64,000 nucleotides of DNA from Streptomyces huiliensis (GTDB lineage Bacteria > Actinomycetota > Actinomycetes > Streptomycetales > Streptomycetaceae): contig NZ_JAIQLH010000078.1 of assembly GCF_020037025.1 (NCBI RefSeq), positions 1-64,000 of the forward strand. Direction: 5' to 3'. Both the position numbers and the translations under genes were made by a program. This document shows positions 26,223 through 34,338 of the stretch, one piece after another. The notes beneath the pieces were generated by a model. That model saw only the letters and a list, made by a program, of their open reading frames with translations, did no database searches and was not told the DNA's origin. The first letter of the stretch is position 1. Each line of letters begins with the position of its first letter.

Positions 26223-27119
26223 TCAGTGGCCGGGGATCCGCCCGAACACGTAGTCGTCCGGCAGGGTGTAGACGAACTCCCGGGGATCGGCGTACGCGTT
26301 CTCCAGCCATTCCGAGACGCTGTGGTAGCCGAGGCTGTACAGATTGCGGCTGGGATCCCAGGTGTTGTACGCCAGAATGGCCTTGCGCTTGATTTCCATG
26401 TGCTTCGGCGGAATGTTCAGGACGTAGGAAGCGCCCTTCGCCCGGTCCGCCTCCGCGCGCTGCTGGTACGCGTAGATGTGGTGGAAGCGTACGTCCGTGA
26501 TTTCGCGGTCGTTGAACAGCTGGGCCGCGGCGTCGCTGCACGCCTTGTGGGTGGCGGTCAGGTCGAGCCATCCCGCGGAGAACTTGTGTGAGGCGCCGGG
26601 GTATTTCTTGTCGAGCTCCCGGACCTTCTTCACGATCTTCTTGACGAAACCGTCGTAGTCGCCGAACGCGTCGTCGGGGAGGTCGAAGTCGATGACCTTG
26701 TCGACGCCCAGGGCCTTGGCGGAGGCACGGAACTCGGCCTTGCGCGCGGCCACCACCTCCTGGCTCTTCTTCTCCGCCCAGCCGAGCTTGTGATAGTGCT
26801 TCGGCGCCGAGCACTTCTCGCCCAGCCACTTGCAGTCGCCCATGTTCATGATCTCGGCGAGCTTGTCGTTCTCGCCCCGGCTCACCAGGACCAGGTAGAC
26901 CGGCCGGCCCGCGGCCTTGTGCTCCAGGATCGACCCGGCGAGACCGATCGCCTCGTCGTCCTGGTGCGGCGAGTAGAAGATGGCGGGCGCCTTGGAGGCG
27001 GCCCGGGCCTGCCGCCCGCCACCCTCCAGAGCGAGGGCCATACCGGTGGCGGCCACCGCTCCGGCGGTCAGGATCCGCCGTCTGCTGAGACCCGGCCCTG
27101 CTGCCACTTCGAAGCCCAT
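26223..27119 (-). CDS. Tat-exported PIG-L family deacetylase
   Basis: A 298-residue protein. ATG 27119 is chosen because AAAGG lies about ten bases upstream. The N-terminus carries a twin-arginine signal (LSRRRILTAGAVAATGM, cleavage near ARA-A), so it is exported folded. The Zn motif is PHQDDEAIG (PHPDDE variant) with His in TATHKACSD and a later FHHIYAYQQ region. PIG-L/LmbE enzymes remove acetyl groups from GlcNAc-type sugars; secreted ones may act on cell-wall or environmental glycans. The low GC of the preceding 200 bases (27120-27331) suggests promoter sequence. No partner gene is evident. Confidence 0.85.
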   Translation of the reverse strand: MGFEVAAGPGLSRRRILTAGAVAATGMALALEGGGRQARAASKAPAIFYSPHQDDEAIGLAGSILEHKAAGRPVYLVLVSRGENDKLAEIMNMGDCKWLGEKCSAPKHYHKLGWAEKKSQEVVAARKAEFRASAKALGVDKVIDFDLPDDAFGDYDGFVKKIVKKVRELDKKYPGASHKFSAGWLDLTATHKACSDAAAQLFNDREITDVRFHHIYAYQQRAEADRAKGASYVLNIPPKHMEIKRKAILAYNTWDPSRNLYSLGYHSVSEWLENAYADPREFVYTLPDDYVFGRIPGH

Positions 27120-27331
27120 GCGTGTGCCTTTCATGACGATACGTCAGCTTTCGATTCAGGCAAAGATTCTCACAATCCACCCGACTGTGGGTCATAACTA
27201 TCGGCCAATGCGTGCAATCGCCGAACGACCGCGGGATGAGGTGAACTGGCCTTCCCGTGAGCCCAATTCGACTTTCCTGCATTCCCGGCGATTTTCAGCC
27301 ACTCACCATCGGCGACCTCAGGAAGGTGCGG

Positions 27332-27625
27332 CTACCGCCTGAGCGCGCGCCGCATCACCTCCACGCGCCGGGTGACGCGTTCACTGGCCGATGCCCGGGA
27401 GAGCTCGATGACACGGTCGGCGGTCGCGGCGGCTTCTTCCGGTTCACCGGCGTCGGCCAGCGCGACGACCAGCCGACACATCCGCACCGCGGCCCGCAGC
27501 TCACGTACCGCCGGCCGCATGAGATCGCCCCCGGCGACGACGTCGTCCGCCAGCCGCAGCGCGTGCACCCGCCGCCGGAGGTCGGCGACGGTCTCCTTGC
27601 CGATGCGGCGGCCGGTACGGGTCAC
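27332..27625 (-). CDS. TPR-like fragment coupled to the XRE gene
   Basis: A 97-residue protein starting at GTG 27625, which overlaps the stop of the preceding XRE gene by GTGA. The segment VADLRRRVHALRLADDVVAG-GDLMRPAVREL is the one found in the middle of full-length Streptomyces XRE/TPR regulators, and the end (AAATADRVIELSRASASERV) looks like the last TPR of the same type. It therefore seems an internally shortened piece of a second TPR regulator, still translated by coupling. It has no DNA-binding domain of its own. Confidence 0.6.
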   Translation of the reverse strand: MTRTGRRIGKETVADLRRRVHALRLADDVVAGGDLMRPAVRELRAAVRMCRLVVALADAGEPEEAAATADRVIELSRASASERVTRRVEVMRRALRR

Positions 27626-28596
27626 CGTGCCGCGAGCGCCGTCTTGAGGGCGTCGCGGTGCTCCCACGTCCACGGCGCGTCCCGCAGTTCGGCGGGGAGA
27701 GCCGCGAGGCCGGCCGTCAGGTGGTCGGCGGCGTCGGAGTACCGGGCGAGCCCCAGGCTCGCCAGGCCCATGTTCAGCCGGTTGAACTCGGGCGTCAGCC
27801 AGTACGCCGTCTCGGGGGGCGGCAGCGCGGCGGCGGTGTCCAGGAGACCTTCCGCTTCGTCGACCAGGCGGAGGGCCTCGGCGTCGGCGCCCAGTTCGGC
27901 CAGGCCGGCGGCGGCCTGGAGCAGGTCGCCGAGCCGCTGGGCGGGGTGGGCGCCGGGGGTGCGGGCGGCGGCGGAGAACCAGCGCGCGACACCCTGCGGC
28001 CGACCTTGCCGGCGCGCCAGGTACCCCCGGAAATTGAGCGCCTGGGCGGCCAGCATGCCGTTCCCCGCCTCGTCCGCCAGTTCGACGGCCTCGTCGAGCA
28101 GCCGCACCGCCCGGGCGTCCTGCCGCTCCTGGGCGAGCAGCCAGCCGCCGAACTGCGCGTACTCGGAGGCGACTTCCGTCAGCCGGTGCCGGTAGGGCCC
28201 TCGGGCGGCCTTGAGCAGCCGGAGCACTTCGTCCGTCTGCGCCAGGGCGGCCGGAGCCACCGACCCGGGCCTGACGGTGTCGTCCAGTCGACGGTACGCA
28301 GCGAGCACGCCCGCCAGCGCGTCCACGGTGCCGCCGTCCAGCCGGGAAGGGTCGGCGGTGCTGCGGGCGACCCGGGAGCGTTCGTCGGCGTCCAGGACGA
28401 TCCGGGTCAGGGCACCGCCCGTGCCCAGCAGGCCGTCGAGGCACCGCGCCAACTTCAACGACGGCCGCTGTTTGCCGTTGAGGACGCGGGAGAGGTACGC
28501 GAGGTCGTAGTTCATCGCGAGCGCGGCGGCCCGCATCGAGTAGCCGGCGTCCCGGAGCGCGCGCCGGGCGAGGTCGGCGAAGGTGTCGTCACGCAT
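27622..28596 (-). CDS. XRE-family regulator with TPR-like C-terminal domain
   Basis: A 324-residue protein; ATG 28596 (MRDDTFADLARRALRDAGYS) is chosen for GAGG nine bases upstream over an in-frame start at 28641. Residues about 8-65 are an XRE helix-turn-helix (MRAAALAMNYDLAYLSRVLNG-KQRPS). The rest is helical with TPR-like pairs (LLDEAVELADEAGNGMLAAQALNFRG). Such proteins in Streptomyces sense peptides or act with small partner proteins in development. It is divergent from the small CPTC-containing gene at 28680; paired GTCAA motifs lie between. Confidence 0.85.
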   Translation of the reverse strand: MRDDTFADLARRALRDAGYSMRAAALAMNYDLAYLSRVLNGKQRPSLKLARCLDGLLGTGGALTRIVLDADERSRVARSTADPSRLDGGTVDALAGVLAAYRRLDDTVRPGSVAPAALAQTDEVLRLLKAARGPYRHRLTEVASEYAQFGGWLLAQERQDARAVRLLDEAVELADEAGNGMLAAQALNFRGYLARRQGRPQGVARWFSAAARTPGAHPAQRLGDLLQAAAGLAELGADAEALRLVDEAEGLLDTAAALPPPETAYWLTPEFNRLNMGLASLGLARYSDAADHLTAGLAALPAELRDAPWTWEHRDALKTALAAR

Positions 28597-28636
28597 GGTG
28601 AACCTCGGTGGATTGACCGGCGGGTCCTCCACTGTA

Positions 28637-28651
28637 GTCAAGTGCGGTCAA
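28637..28651. promoter_or_regulatory. paired GTCAA motif between XRE and small gene
   Basis: GTCAA at 28637-28641 and 28647-28651 are ten bases apart, one helical turn, in the short divergent spacer. Candidate XRE-binding site overlapping promoter elements. Confidence 0.35.
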
Positions 28652-28679
28652 CTCCGGTGTGGCGTCCGGGCGGACGAGC

Positions 28680-28958
28680 ATGGCCGTCATGACCGAGACG
28701 CACGGCACCGGCCGCTTCCCTCCGCCCAGGTGGGATCTCCCCGCACTGCCCCCATCACCGCCGGAGATCGTCCCTTTGCAGCACACGGGCGGCCCGCCGC
28801 TCTACCCGACCGTCGCCGAATGCCCCACCTGCCGCGGTTTCGCGAGGCGGATCGGGGCCGCCGAGGAGCGGGGGGAGATGTCGCGCGCCGCGTTCACCCG
28901 CACGGAGTGGGTGGCCCATCGGGCCGCCTTTCCGCACAAGCCGGCCGAGGCGCGCTGA
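28680..28958 (+). CDS. small protein with CPTC motif, XRE-linked
   Basis: A 92-residue protein starting at ATG 28680 (an in-frame GTG at 28659 is possible). It has a Pro-rich first half and then YPTVAECPTCRGFARRIGAAE, followed by RTEWVAHRAAFPHKP. The CPTC pair could bind zinc or form a redox disulfide. Small genes divergent from XRE/TPR regulators are common in Streptomyces and often encode partner proteins, but this is not the DUF397 family by eye. It ends 17 bases before the convergent small gene at 28975-29148. Confidence 0.6.
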   Translation: MAVMTETHGTGRFPPPRWDLPALPPSPPEIVPLQHTGGPPLYPTVAECPTCRGFARRIGAAEERGEMSRAAFTRTEWVAHRAAFPHKPAEAR

Positions 28959-28974
28959 TCCACGCCACCCGCGC

Positions 28975-29148
28975 TCACAGCCCGGTCCGCCGGCCCGCGC
29001 GCCGCTGCCGGCCCGTCCCCACCTGCCTTCCGGCTTCCCGGTCGCCCTCCGAGCGGCCGGCGGTCCGGGCCTCGGCCAGCAGGCGCTGGTCGGCGGCGTC
29101 GCGGGCGAACTCGACGAGGTGGAAGCGGTGGAGCAGGACGTCGATCAT
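28975..29148 (-). CDS. small conserved protein, duplicated cassette copy 2
   Basis: A 57-residue protein starting at ATG 29148 with GAGGAG upstream. The first 28 residues (MIDVLLHRFHLVEFARDAAD then QRLLAEAR) are nearly identical to the paralogue at 24508-24726; the middle is shorter and the end QRRAGRRTGL resembles its DAAGRAGL. The upstream 67-bp block at 29196-29262 is also shared. Two copies with conserved start, ribosome binding site and leader strongly support a real small gene. Function unknown. Confidence 0.65.
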   Translation of the reverse strand: MIDVLLHRFHLVEFARDAADQRLLAEARTAGRSEGDREAGRQVGTGRQRRAGRRTGL

Positions 29149-29195
29149 GGTGACTCCTCAGGTCGTTCCGGTCCTTGTGGCCGGTGCCGTTCTCC

Positions 29196-29262
29196 CGGCC
29201 TGAGGAAAGCTTCGTCTCTGAGGTGGGGGCGGGGCATCGGGCGAGTGCCTCATATCGGGGGC
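29196..29262 (-). repeat. conserved 67-bp upstream block, copy 2
   Basis: Partner of 24762-24828 (65 of 67 identical), again upstream of the small gene and downstream of another minus-strand gene's stop codon. Together with the paralogous small genes it forms a direct repeat of roughly 200 bp, flanking a 4.4-kb segment. Confidence 0.75.
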
Positions 29263-29304
29263 GCGTAGATGCCTTAGATTCCCGGACGTCGGACGTCCGC
29301 CGCC

Positions 29305-29658
29305 TTAGGCGCTCCCCGCCTCCTTACCGCCGCGTCCGGGCGGCCGGTGGCCGAGTGACCGTTCGGCGACGTGGGCGAGTCGCCGCTCGAACGCCTCCGC
29401 CGCGTTCGGTGTGATCGTCTTGAGGGCGACCATGCCCGTGAGGATCACGTCGCAGAGCTCCGCCTCCACGTCCTCCCACGTGTGGCTGTCACCCTTGCGC
29501 GGGTTGGAGCCCGTGACGCCGTGGATCGCCTCGGCGACTTCCCCGGCCTCCTCGCTGATCTTGAGTACGCGCAGCAGCCGCGCCATCTCCGGTGAGACGG
29601 TGCTCTCCGCGTCGAGCCATTCGACGAGCCGCTCGACGGTGTTCCAGGTCTCTCGCAC
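29305..29658 (-). CDS. MazG-like nucleotide pyrophosphohydrolase
   Basis: A 117-residue all-helical protein starting at GTG 29658. The metal-binding pattern is KISEEAGEVAEAIHG (E-E-x-x-E) followed by ELCDVILTGMVAL (E-x-x-D), the core of the MazG/dUTPase-like NTP pyrophosphatase fold. Single-domain MazG proteins in actinobacteria hydrolyse damaged or non-canonical NTPs. It precedes small-protein cassette copy 2 on the same strand, and its stop lies at the edge of the repeated block. The downstream target is unknown. Confidence 0.8.
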   Translation of the reverse strand: MRETWNTVERLVEWLDAESTVSPEMARLLRVLKISEEAGEVAEAIHGVTGSNPRKGDSHTWEDVEAELCDVILTGMVALKTITPNAAEAFERRLAHVAERSLGHRPPGRGGKEAGSA

Positions 29659-29815
29659 GTCGCGCTCCCGACTTCCGCGTTACGGAGTGTGTGGCGGCGA
29701 CGCTACCCGGATCGCCGCTTCCGGCGACATATCACCTGAAAGGTGTATTCCGCATCGAGCGAGGGCAAGGTGCCGTCGGGAGCCACGGCAACTGCCGCAC
29801 ACGGGAGGGGATTTC

Positions 29816-30199
29816 ATGGGGGATGAGCAGGCGGGGAGCGCGGTCCGGAGCGGAAGCCCGGACTCCGCCGTCGACCGGGTGGCCGACTTCTACGGCGCCT
29901 ACATCGACGCCGTCGACGACGGGACGGACGACCTCGGCTCCGAACTCCGCGCCCACTACCTCACCGAGGACCTGCGCCAACGCCTGGCCGCCTGGGAGGA
30001 GGCCAACCACGCGGACGGCGTGCTGCGCGCGCAGGACGTGCCCACGCGCTGGGAGGTGCGCTACCACGACTCCGGCGCGGGCCACTTGTTCACCACGGTC
30101 ACCCTCACCTGGGGCACCGGCCCGGACGCGGGCCACACCCGGCTGGCCGTGCAGAGCGACCTGAGCACCAAGCTCATCTCGGACATCGAGGACGGCTGA
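29816..30199 (+). CDS. hypothetical protein, NTF2/DUF3828-like
   Basis: A 127-residue protein starting at ATG 29816 with GGGAGGGG upstream. The order of helices (VADFYGAYIDAVDDG, LRAHYLTEDLRQRLAAWEEA) and strands (TRWEVRYHDSGAGHLFTTVT-LTW) suggests an NTF2-like or DUF3828-type cone fold. No signal peptide. It ends directly against the stop of the LysR gene on the other strand (1-base gap). Function unknown; the fold is an inference from the pattern. Confidence 0.6.
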   Translation: MGDEQAGSAVRSGSPDSAVDRVADFYGAYIDAVDDGTDDLGSELRAHYLTEDLRQRLAAWEEANHADGVLRAQDVPTRWEVRYHDSGAGHLFTTVTLTWGTGPDAGHTRLAVQSDLSTKLISDIEDG

Positions 30200-30200
30200 T

Positions 30201-31100
30201 TCAGCCTCCGCCGACGGCCGGGGACGCCAGCGCCTCCCGTAGCGCTGCGGCCGGGCCGTGGGTGGCGCCGCCGGTCAGGAGTTCCACGCGGTGGGTCGAT
30301 CGGGGGGCCCGCAAGGGGACTTGGGTCACTCCGGGCAGGCCGCCCAGTGCCGGCAGCAGGGCCAGGCCCTCGCCCGCGGCGATCAGGAGGGCGAGGCCGT
30401 GGAGGTCGGTGGCCTCGTAGCGGAGGCGGGCGCGGAAGGGGCCCGGGGGGCAGGCTGTGCGGAGGTGGGTGAGGGGGATGGCCGTGGCGGGGGCGTCGAG
30501 CCAGTAGGCGTCGGCGAGGTCGGGGAGGCGGAGGCCGGCGCGGGTGGCGAGGGGGTGGGTGGTGGGGAGGGTGACGTGGAGGGGGCGTTCGGAGACCGCG
30601 GTGACGGCCAGGGGGCCGGTCTCGGGGAGGCTCAGCGGGTCGTTGGGGGCCGTCATGCCGTCCGTCAGGCCCGCGTCGAGGGCGCCGGAGGAGACCGCCG
30701 CCGGGACGGCGTCCCGGTCCAGGACCCGGATCGTCACCTCCCAGCGCGGGTGCGCGGCGCGCAGCCCGGCGAGGCGGTGGGCCACCTCGGGCGTCAGGGC
30801 GAGCGGGGTGGCCCCCACCGTCAGCCGGCCCGTGGGTTCCGCGACGAGCCGGGCGACGTCCGCCCGGGCCGCGTCCAGGCGCAGCAGGAGCGGGCCCGCG
30901 TGCTCGAGGAGCAGCCGGCCCGCCTCCGTGGGGAGTACCGGGCGGCGCCGCAGCAGGACCGCGGAGAGGTCGGCCTCCAGTGCGGCGATGTGCTGCGAGA
31001 CCGCGGACTGCGTGTAGCCGAGTTCGGCGGCCGCCGCCGAGAAGGAACCGCGGCGGGCGACGGTCACGAAGGTGCGGAGCAGGTGCGGGTCCATGCGCAT
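30201..31100 (-). CDS. LysR-family regulator
   Basis: A 299-residue protein starting at ATG 31100 (MRMDPHLLRTFVTVARRGSF). Winged helix-turn-helix about residues 1-60 (AAAAELGYTQSAVSQHIAAL), then a type-2 periplasmic-binding-like effector domain with LDAGLTDGM and LALLIAAGEGLALLP. It is divergent from the amidotransferase-like gene at 31171 across a 70-base spacer; a perfect ATCAG-N5-CTGAT palindrome sits on its own start codon, suggesting autorepression. Effector unknown. Additional in-frame starts (31124, 31094) are possible. Confidence 0.88.
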   Translation of the reverse strand: MRMDPHLLRTFVTVARRGSFSAAAAELGYTQSAVSQHIAALEADLSAVLLRRRPVLPTEAGRLLLEHAGPLLLRLDAARADVARLVAEPTGRLTVGATPLALTPEVAHRLAGLRAAHPRWEVTIRVLDRDAVPAAVSSGALDAGLTDGMTAPNDPLSLPETGPLAVTAVSERPLHVTLPTTHPLATRAGLRLPDLADAYWLDAPATAIPLTHLRTACPPGPFRARLRYEATDLHGLALLIAAGEGLALLPALGGLPGVTQVPLRAPRSTHRVELLTGGATHGPAAALREALASPAVGGG

Positions 31101-31113
31101 CAGTATTTCTGAT
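31099..31113. promoter_or_regulatory. LysR-type operator
   Basis: ATCAG-TATTT-CTGAT is a perfect interrupted palindrome with an AT-rich centre, overlapping the LysR ATG and 58 bases from the divergent start at 31171. It fits the LysR box layout of short arms about a T-rich centre. Confidence 0.6.
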
Positions 31114-31170
31114 GGGGAGTGCACGGATCATCGTTGGTGCTGAAGTGCGGACGCGGGTCAGGATGCCCGT

Positions 31171-31920
31171 ATGGCTCTCTCCGCGCACGCTCCCACCGCC
31201 CGCCTCGCCCTCGTCGGCGACCGTTCGTCCGCCGTCCGCGCCCACGTCCGCGTCCCCGGGCTCCTCGACTCCCTCGCCCGGCACGACGGTCTGCCCGTGG
31301 ACCCCTACTGGATCCCCACCGAGGATGCCGAACTCCCGGGCGCGCTCGACGGGTTCGACGCCGTCTGGCTGGTGCCCGGCAGTCCGTACCGCAGCGAGAC
31401 GGGCGCCGTCGCCGCCGTGCGGGCCGCGCGGGAGGGCGGAGTGCCGTTCCTCGGGACGTGCGCCGGTTTCCAGCACGCGCTGCTGGAATACGCGCGGACG
31501 GTGTGCGGGCTGCGCGACGCCGTACACGCGGAGAACGCGCCGGACGCCGCCGCTCCGGTGATCGCCCCGCTGGCCTGTTCCCTCGTCGGCCACGAAGGTC
31601 CCGTCACCGTCGCGCCCGGCACGCTCGCCGCGCGGCTGCTCGGCACGGACCGCACGGTCGAGCGCTACCACTGCTCGTACTCCGTCGACCCGGCGTACGA
31701 GGACCTGTTGCGGGCGCACGGGCTGCGCTTCGGCGGCACCGACGAGGAGGGCCGGCCGCGGATCGTGGAGCTGCCGGAGCACCCGTTCTTCCTCTGCACC
31801 CTGTTCCAGCCGGAGTTGGCCGGGGACGGGACCCGGGCGCATCCGGTGATCCGCGGCCTGGCGGCGGCGGCCGTCCGGCACGCGGCGGAACGGTCGGCGG
31901 AGCGCCGGGTTCCGGCGTAA
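31171..31920 (+). CDS. CTP synthase C-terminal-like glutamine amidotransferase protein
   Basis: A 249-residue stand-alone class I glutamine amidotransferase fold. The nucleophile elbow is VPFLGTCAGFQHALLEY with Cys in GTCAG, as in the PyrG glutaminase domain. The catalytic His-x-Glu region reads CTLFQPELAG, so the usual His is Gln and classic glutaminase activity is doubtful. This matches the 'CTP synthase C-terminal region-related' family found in bacteria. The role is unknown. ATG 31171; it is divergent from LysR and its 3' end meets the MMPL gene 14 bases away. Confidence 0.75.
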   Translation: MALSAHAPTARLALVGDRSSAVRAHVRVPGLLDSLARHDGLPVDPYWIPTEDAELPGALDGFDAVWLVPGSPYRSETGAVAAVRAAREGGVPFLGTCAGFQHALLEYARTVCGLRDAVHAENAPDAAAPVIAPLACSLVGHEGPVTVAPGTLAARLLGTDRTVERYHCSYSVDPAYEDLLRAHGLRFGGTDEEGRPRIVELPEHPFFLCTLFQPELAGDGTRAHPVIRGLAAAAVRHAAERSAERRVPA

Positions 31921-31934
31921 GGCCGACGCACGCC

Positions 31935-34142
31935 TCACGCCACCGGCCGTACGTCCTCCAGCTCCGGCCGCGCCACCGGCAGCACGCACGTCGGCAGCGG
32001 CTCCGGCGGTTCGATGCTGATGCGCGGCAGCCGCCGCTCCAGCCAGCGCGGCAGCCACCAGTTGGCGCCGCCGAGCAGGTGCATCAGCGCCGGGACGAGC
32101 AGCGTGCGGAGCACGAACGCGTCCAGGGCGACGGCCGCCGCCAGCCCGATGCCGAACATCGCGATCACCCGGTCGCCGCTCAGCACGAAGGCCAGGAACA
32201 CCGAGATCATGATGATCGCGGCCGAGTTGATGACGCGGCTGGTCTCGGCCAGCCCGACCCGGACCGCCCGGCGGTTGTCGCGGGTGGCCAGCCACTCCTC
32301 GTACATCCGGCTCACCAGGAACACCTGGTAGTCCATGGAGAGGCCGAAGAGGACCGCGATCATCACCACGGGCAGGAACGGTTCGATGGGCCCGGCCCGG
32401 CCGAGGCCGAGGGACTCGCTGCCCCAGCCCCACTGGAAGACCGCGACGATCAGGCCGAACGACGACGCGACGGCGGCGATGTTCATCGCGGCGGCCTTCA
32501 GCGGTATGCCGACGCTGCGGAAGGCGAGGAGCAGCAGGACGCAGCCCAGGCCGATCACCGTGCCGACGAACAGCGGCAGTTTGCCGCGGATGACGGCGGC
32601 GAAGTCGTCGTAGGAGGCGGTCGGCCCGCCGACCCGCACCTCCAGGCCGGTCCCGGCGGTGGCGCGGGGCAGCGTCTCGGCGCGCAGCCGCCGGACGAGG
32701 TCGCTGGTGGCGCGGGACTGCGGCGAGCCGTCGGGGACGACGGCGATGACGCCGGACGCGCCGCCGCGGCCGTGCTCGGCGGGGCCGACGGAGGCGATGC
32801 CGGGCGTGCCGCGCAACCGCGCGGGCAGCCGGTCGAAGGCGAGGCGCTCCCCCGCGCCGTCCAGCTCCGCGACGAGCGTCAGGGGCCCGTTGACGCCGGG
32901 GCCGAAGCCGTCGGCGAGCAGGTCGTACGCCTGCCGGGTGGTGGACGAGGCCGGGTTGTTGCCCTGGTCGGAGGTGCCCAGGTGGAGGGCGAACGCGGGC
33001 AGGGCGAGGACGAGCATCACGCCGGCGGCGACGGCGGCGAGCAGCTTCGGGCGCCGTTCGACCAGCGCCGACCAGCGGGCGGCCAGGCCGGTGGGCGCGT
33101 CGGGGCCGGGACCCGCGGGCACGGCCGACCGGCGCTCGCGGCGCCCCAGCACCCGCCGGCCCAGGAAGCTCAGGAGCGCCGGCAGCAGGGTGAGCGAGGC
33201 GGCCACGGTGAGGAGGACGGTGAGGGACGCGGCGAGGGCGACGCCGATCAGGAAGTCCAGCCGCAGGACGAGCATCCCGAGCAGCGCCGCGCAGACGGTG
33301 CCGCCGGCGAAGACGACGGCCCGCCCGGTGGTCGCCACCGCGCGTTCGGCCGCCTCCTGGACCGACAGGCCCTGGCGCAGGCCCTTGCGGTGGCGGGTGA
33401 CGATGAACAGGGCGTAGTCGATGCCCACGCCGAGGCCGATGAGCGTGCCCAGCATGGGCGCGAAGCCGGCGACCGGCATCACGTGCCCGAGCAGGACGGT
33501 CCCCGCGGCGGCCGTGCCGACGCCGACGAGCGCCGTGGCGATGGGCAGCAGGCAGGCCGCGAGCGAGCCGAAGACGACGAAGAGGACGACGGCCGCGACG
33601 ACGATGCCGACGAGCTCGCTGAGGTGGCTGTTCGCGCCCTCGGTGAGGCCGATGGAGCTGCCGCCGAGGGCCACCTCCAGATCGTCGCCGGCCGCGGCCC
33701 GCGCGGTGTCGACGACGGCCCGGACCTGCCCGGCGTCGGGGTCGCCGCCGCCGTGGGCGCCGCGGAAGGCGAGGTCGGCGTAGGCGGTCCGGCCGTCCGG
33801 GCTGATCCGGCCGCCGGAGCCGGTGTACGGGCCGTCGACCGAGGCGACGCCGGGCAGCTCCGCGATCTCGCGGAGGGTGTGGGACATCCGCTGCCGGACG
33901 TCCGCGGAGCGGACGGTGCCGGACGCGGTGTGCCAGACGATCGTGTCGTCGCCGCCGCTGCCCGGGAAGTCCCGCTCCAGCAGGGCGGTGGCGCGGCCGG
34001 ACTCGGTGCCGGGCACCCGGTAGTCCTCGGAGTAGGACGAGCCGGCCAGCGCGGCCGCGGCGGCCGTGCCGGCGAGGGCGACGAGCCACAGGAGGACGAC
34101 GGCGAGGCGGCGGCGCAGGCACCACCGGGCGAGTGCGGTCAT
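31935..34142 (-). CDS. MMPL-family membrane transporter
   Basis: A 735-residue RND-superfamily protein starting at ATG 34142 with AGCAGGGA upstream. Layout: TM1 (VVLLWLVALAGTAAAAALAG), large extracellular loop, five TM helices including GVGIDYALFIVTRHRKGL, TM7 (LAAVAAGVMLVLALPAFAL), second extracellular loop, five more TM helices with GLSMDYQVFLVSRMYEEW. The Asp-Tyr pairs in the two halves are the proton-relay residues of MmpL proteins. Streptomyces members export lipids or secondary metabolites. It is not in an obvious operon; neighbours on both sides are unrelated. Confidence 0.92.
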   Translation of the reverse strand: MTALARWCLRRRLAVVLLWLVALAGTAAAAALAGSSYSEDYRVPGTESGRATALLERDFPGSGGDDTIVWHTASGTVRSADVRQRMSHTLREIAELPGVASVDGPYTGSGGRISPDGRTAYADLAFRGAHGGGDPDAGQVRAVVDTARAAAGDDLEVALGGSSIGLTEGANSHLSELVGIVVAAVVLFVVFGSLAACLLPIATALVGVGTAAAGTVLLGHVMPVAGFAPMLGTLIGLGVGIDYALFIVTRHRKGLRQGLSVQEAAERAVATTGRAVVFAGGTVCAALLGMLVLRLDFLIGVALAASLTVLLTVAASLTLLPALLSFLGRRVLGRRERRSAVPAGPGPDAPTGLAARWSALVERRPKLLAAVAAGVMLVLALPAFALHLGTSDQGNNPASSTTRQAYDLLADGFGPGVNGPLTLVAELDGAGERLAFDRLPARLRGTPGIASVGPAEHGRGGASGVIAVVPDGSPQSRATSDLVRRLRAETLPRATAGTGLEVRVGGPTASYDDFAAVIRGKLPLFVGTVIGLGCVLLLLAFRSVGIPLKAAAMNIAAVASSFGLIVAVFQWGWGSESLGLGRAGPIEPFLPVVMIAVLFGLSMDYQVFLVSRMYEEWLATRDNRRAVRVGLAETSRVINSAAIIMISVFLAFVLSGDRVIAMFGIGLAAAVALDAFVLRTLLVPALMHLLGGANWWLPRWLERRLPRISIEPPEPLPTCVLPVARPELEDVRPVA

Positions 34143-34338
34143 TCCCTGCTTCCCGGGGGGTCGTGTCGCGTCGCGCACGCCGGGGGGGAACCCGCGGTTC
34201 CGAGCGCTTCGACGGAGAGGGGGACGGGCCGCATTATGCGGGCCTCCGGCCGACCACTCTGACACCTCGGGGAGATCGTTTGTCCCTTTTGTGGGTCACA
34301 CCACAGGGCCCGGCCCCGCCCTCATAACGCGCCGGCCC

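Noticed and set aside
26204..27331. PIG-L/HxlR/lactonase group as a natural product cluster
   Set aside because: No biosynthetic core enzyme (PKS, NRPS, terpene cyclase) lies in the region; each gene has its own orientation and promoter region.
24762..29262. Composite transposon or integrative element bounded by the repeats
   Set aside because: The repeats are direct, diverged outside the 67-bp core, and contain the small genes; no transposase, integrase or target duplication is seen. A duplication of a cassette explains them better.
30061..34125. Minus-strand frame of 1354 codons across the LysR and MMPL genes
   Set aside because: Very Arg/Pro/Gly-rich translation; it is a shadow of the LysR gene, the opposite-strand amidotransferase-like gene and the MMPL gene in another frame. 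No domain is recognisable.
31935..34142. MMPL gene and AMIN-like gene as one secretion operon
   Set aside because: They are separated by 196 bases with no coupling, and the MMPL gene has its own ribosome binding site and start; no shared function can be argued.
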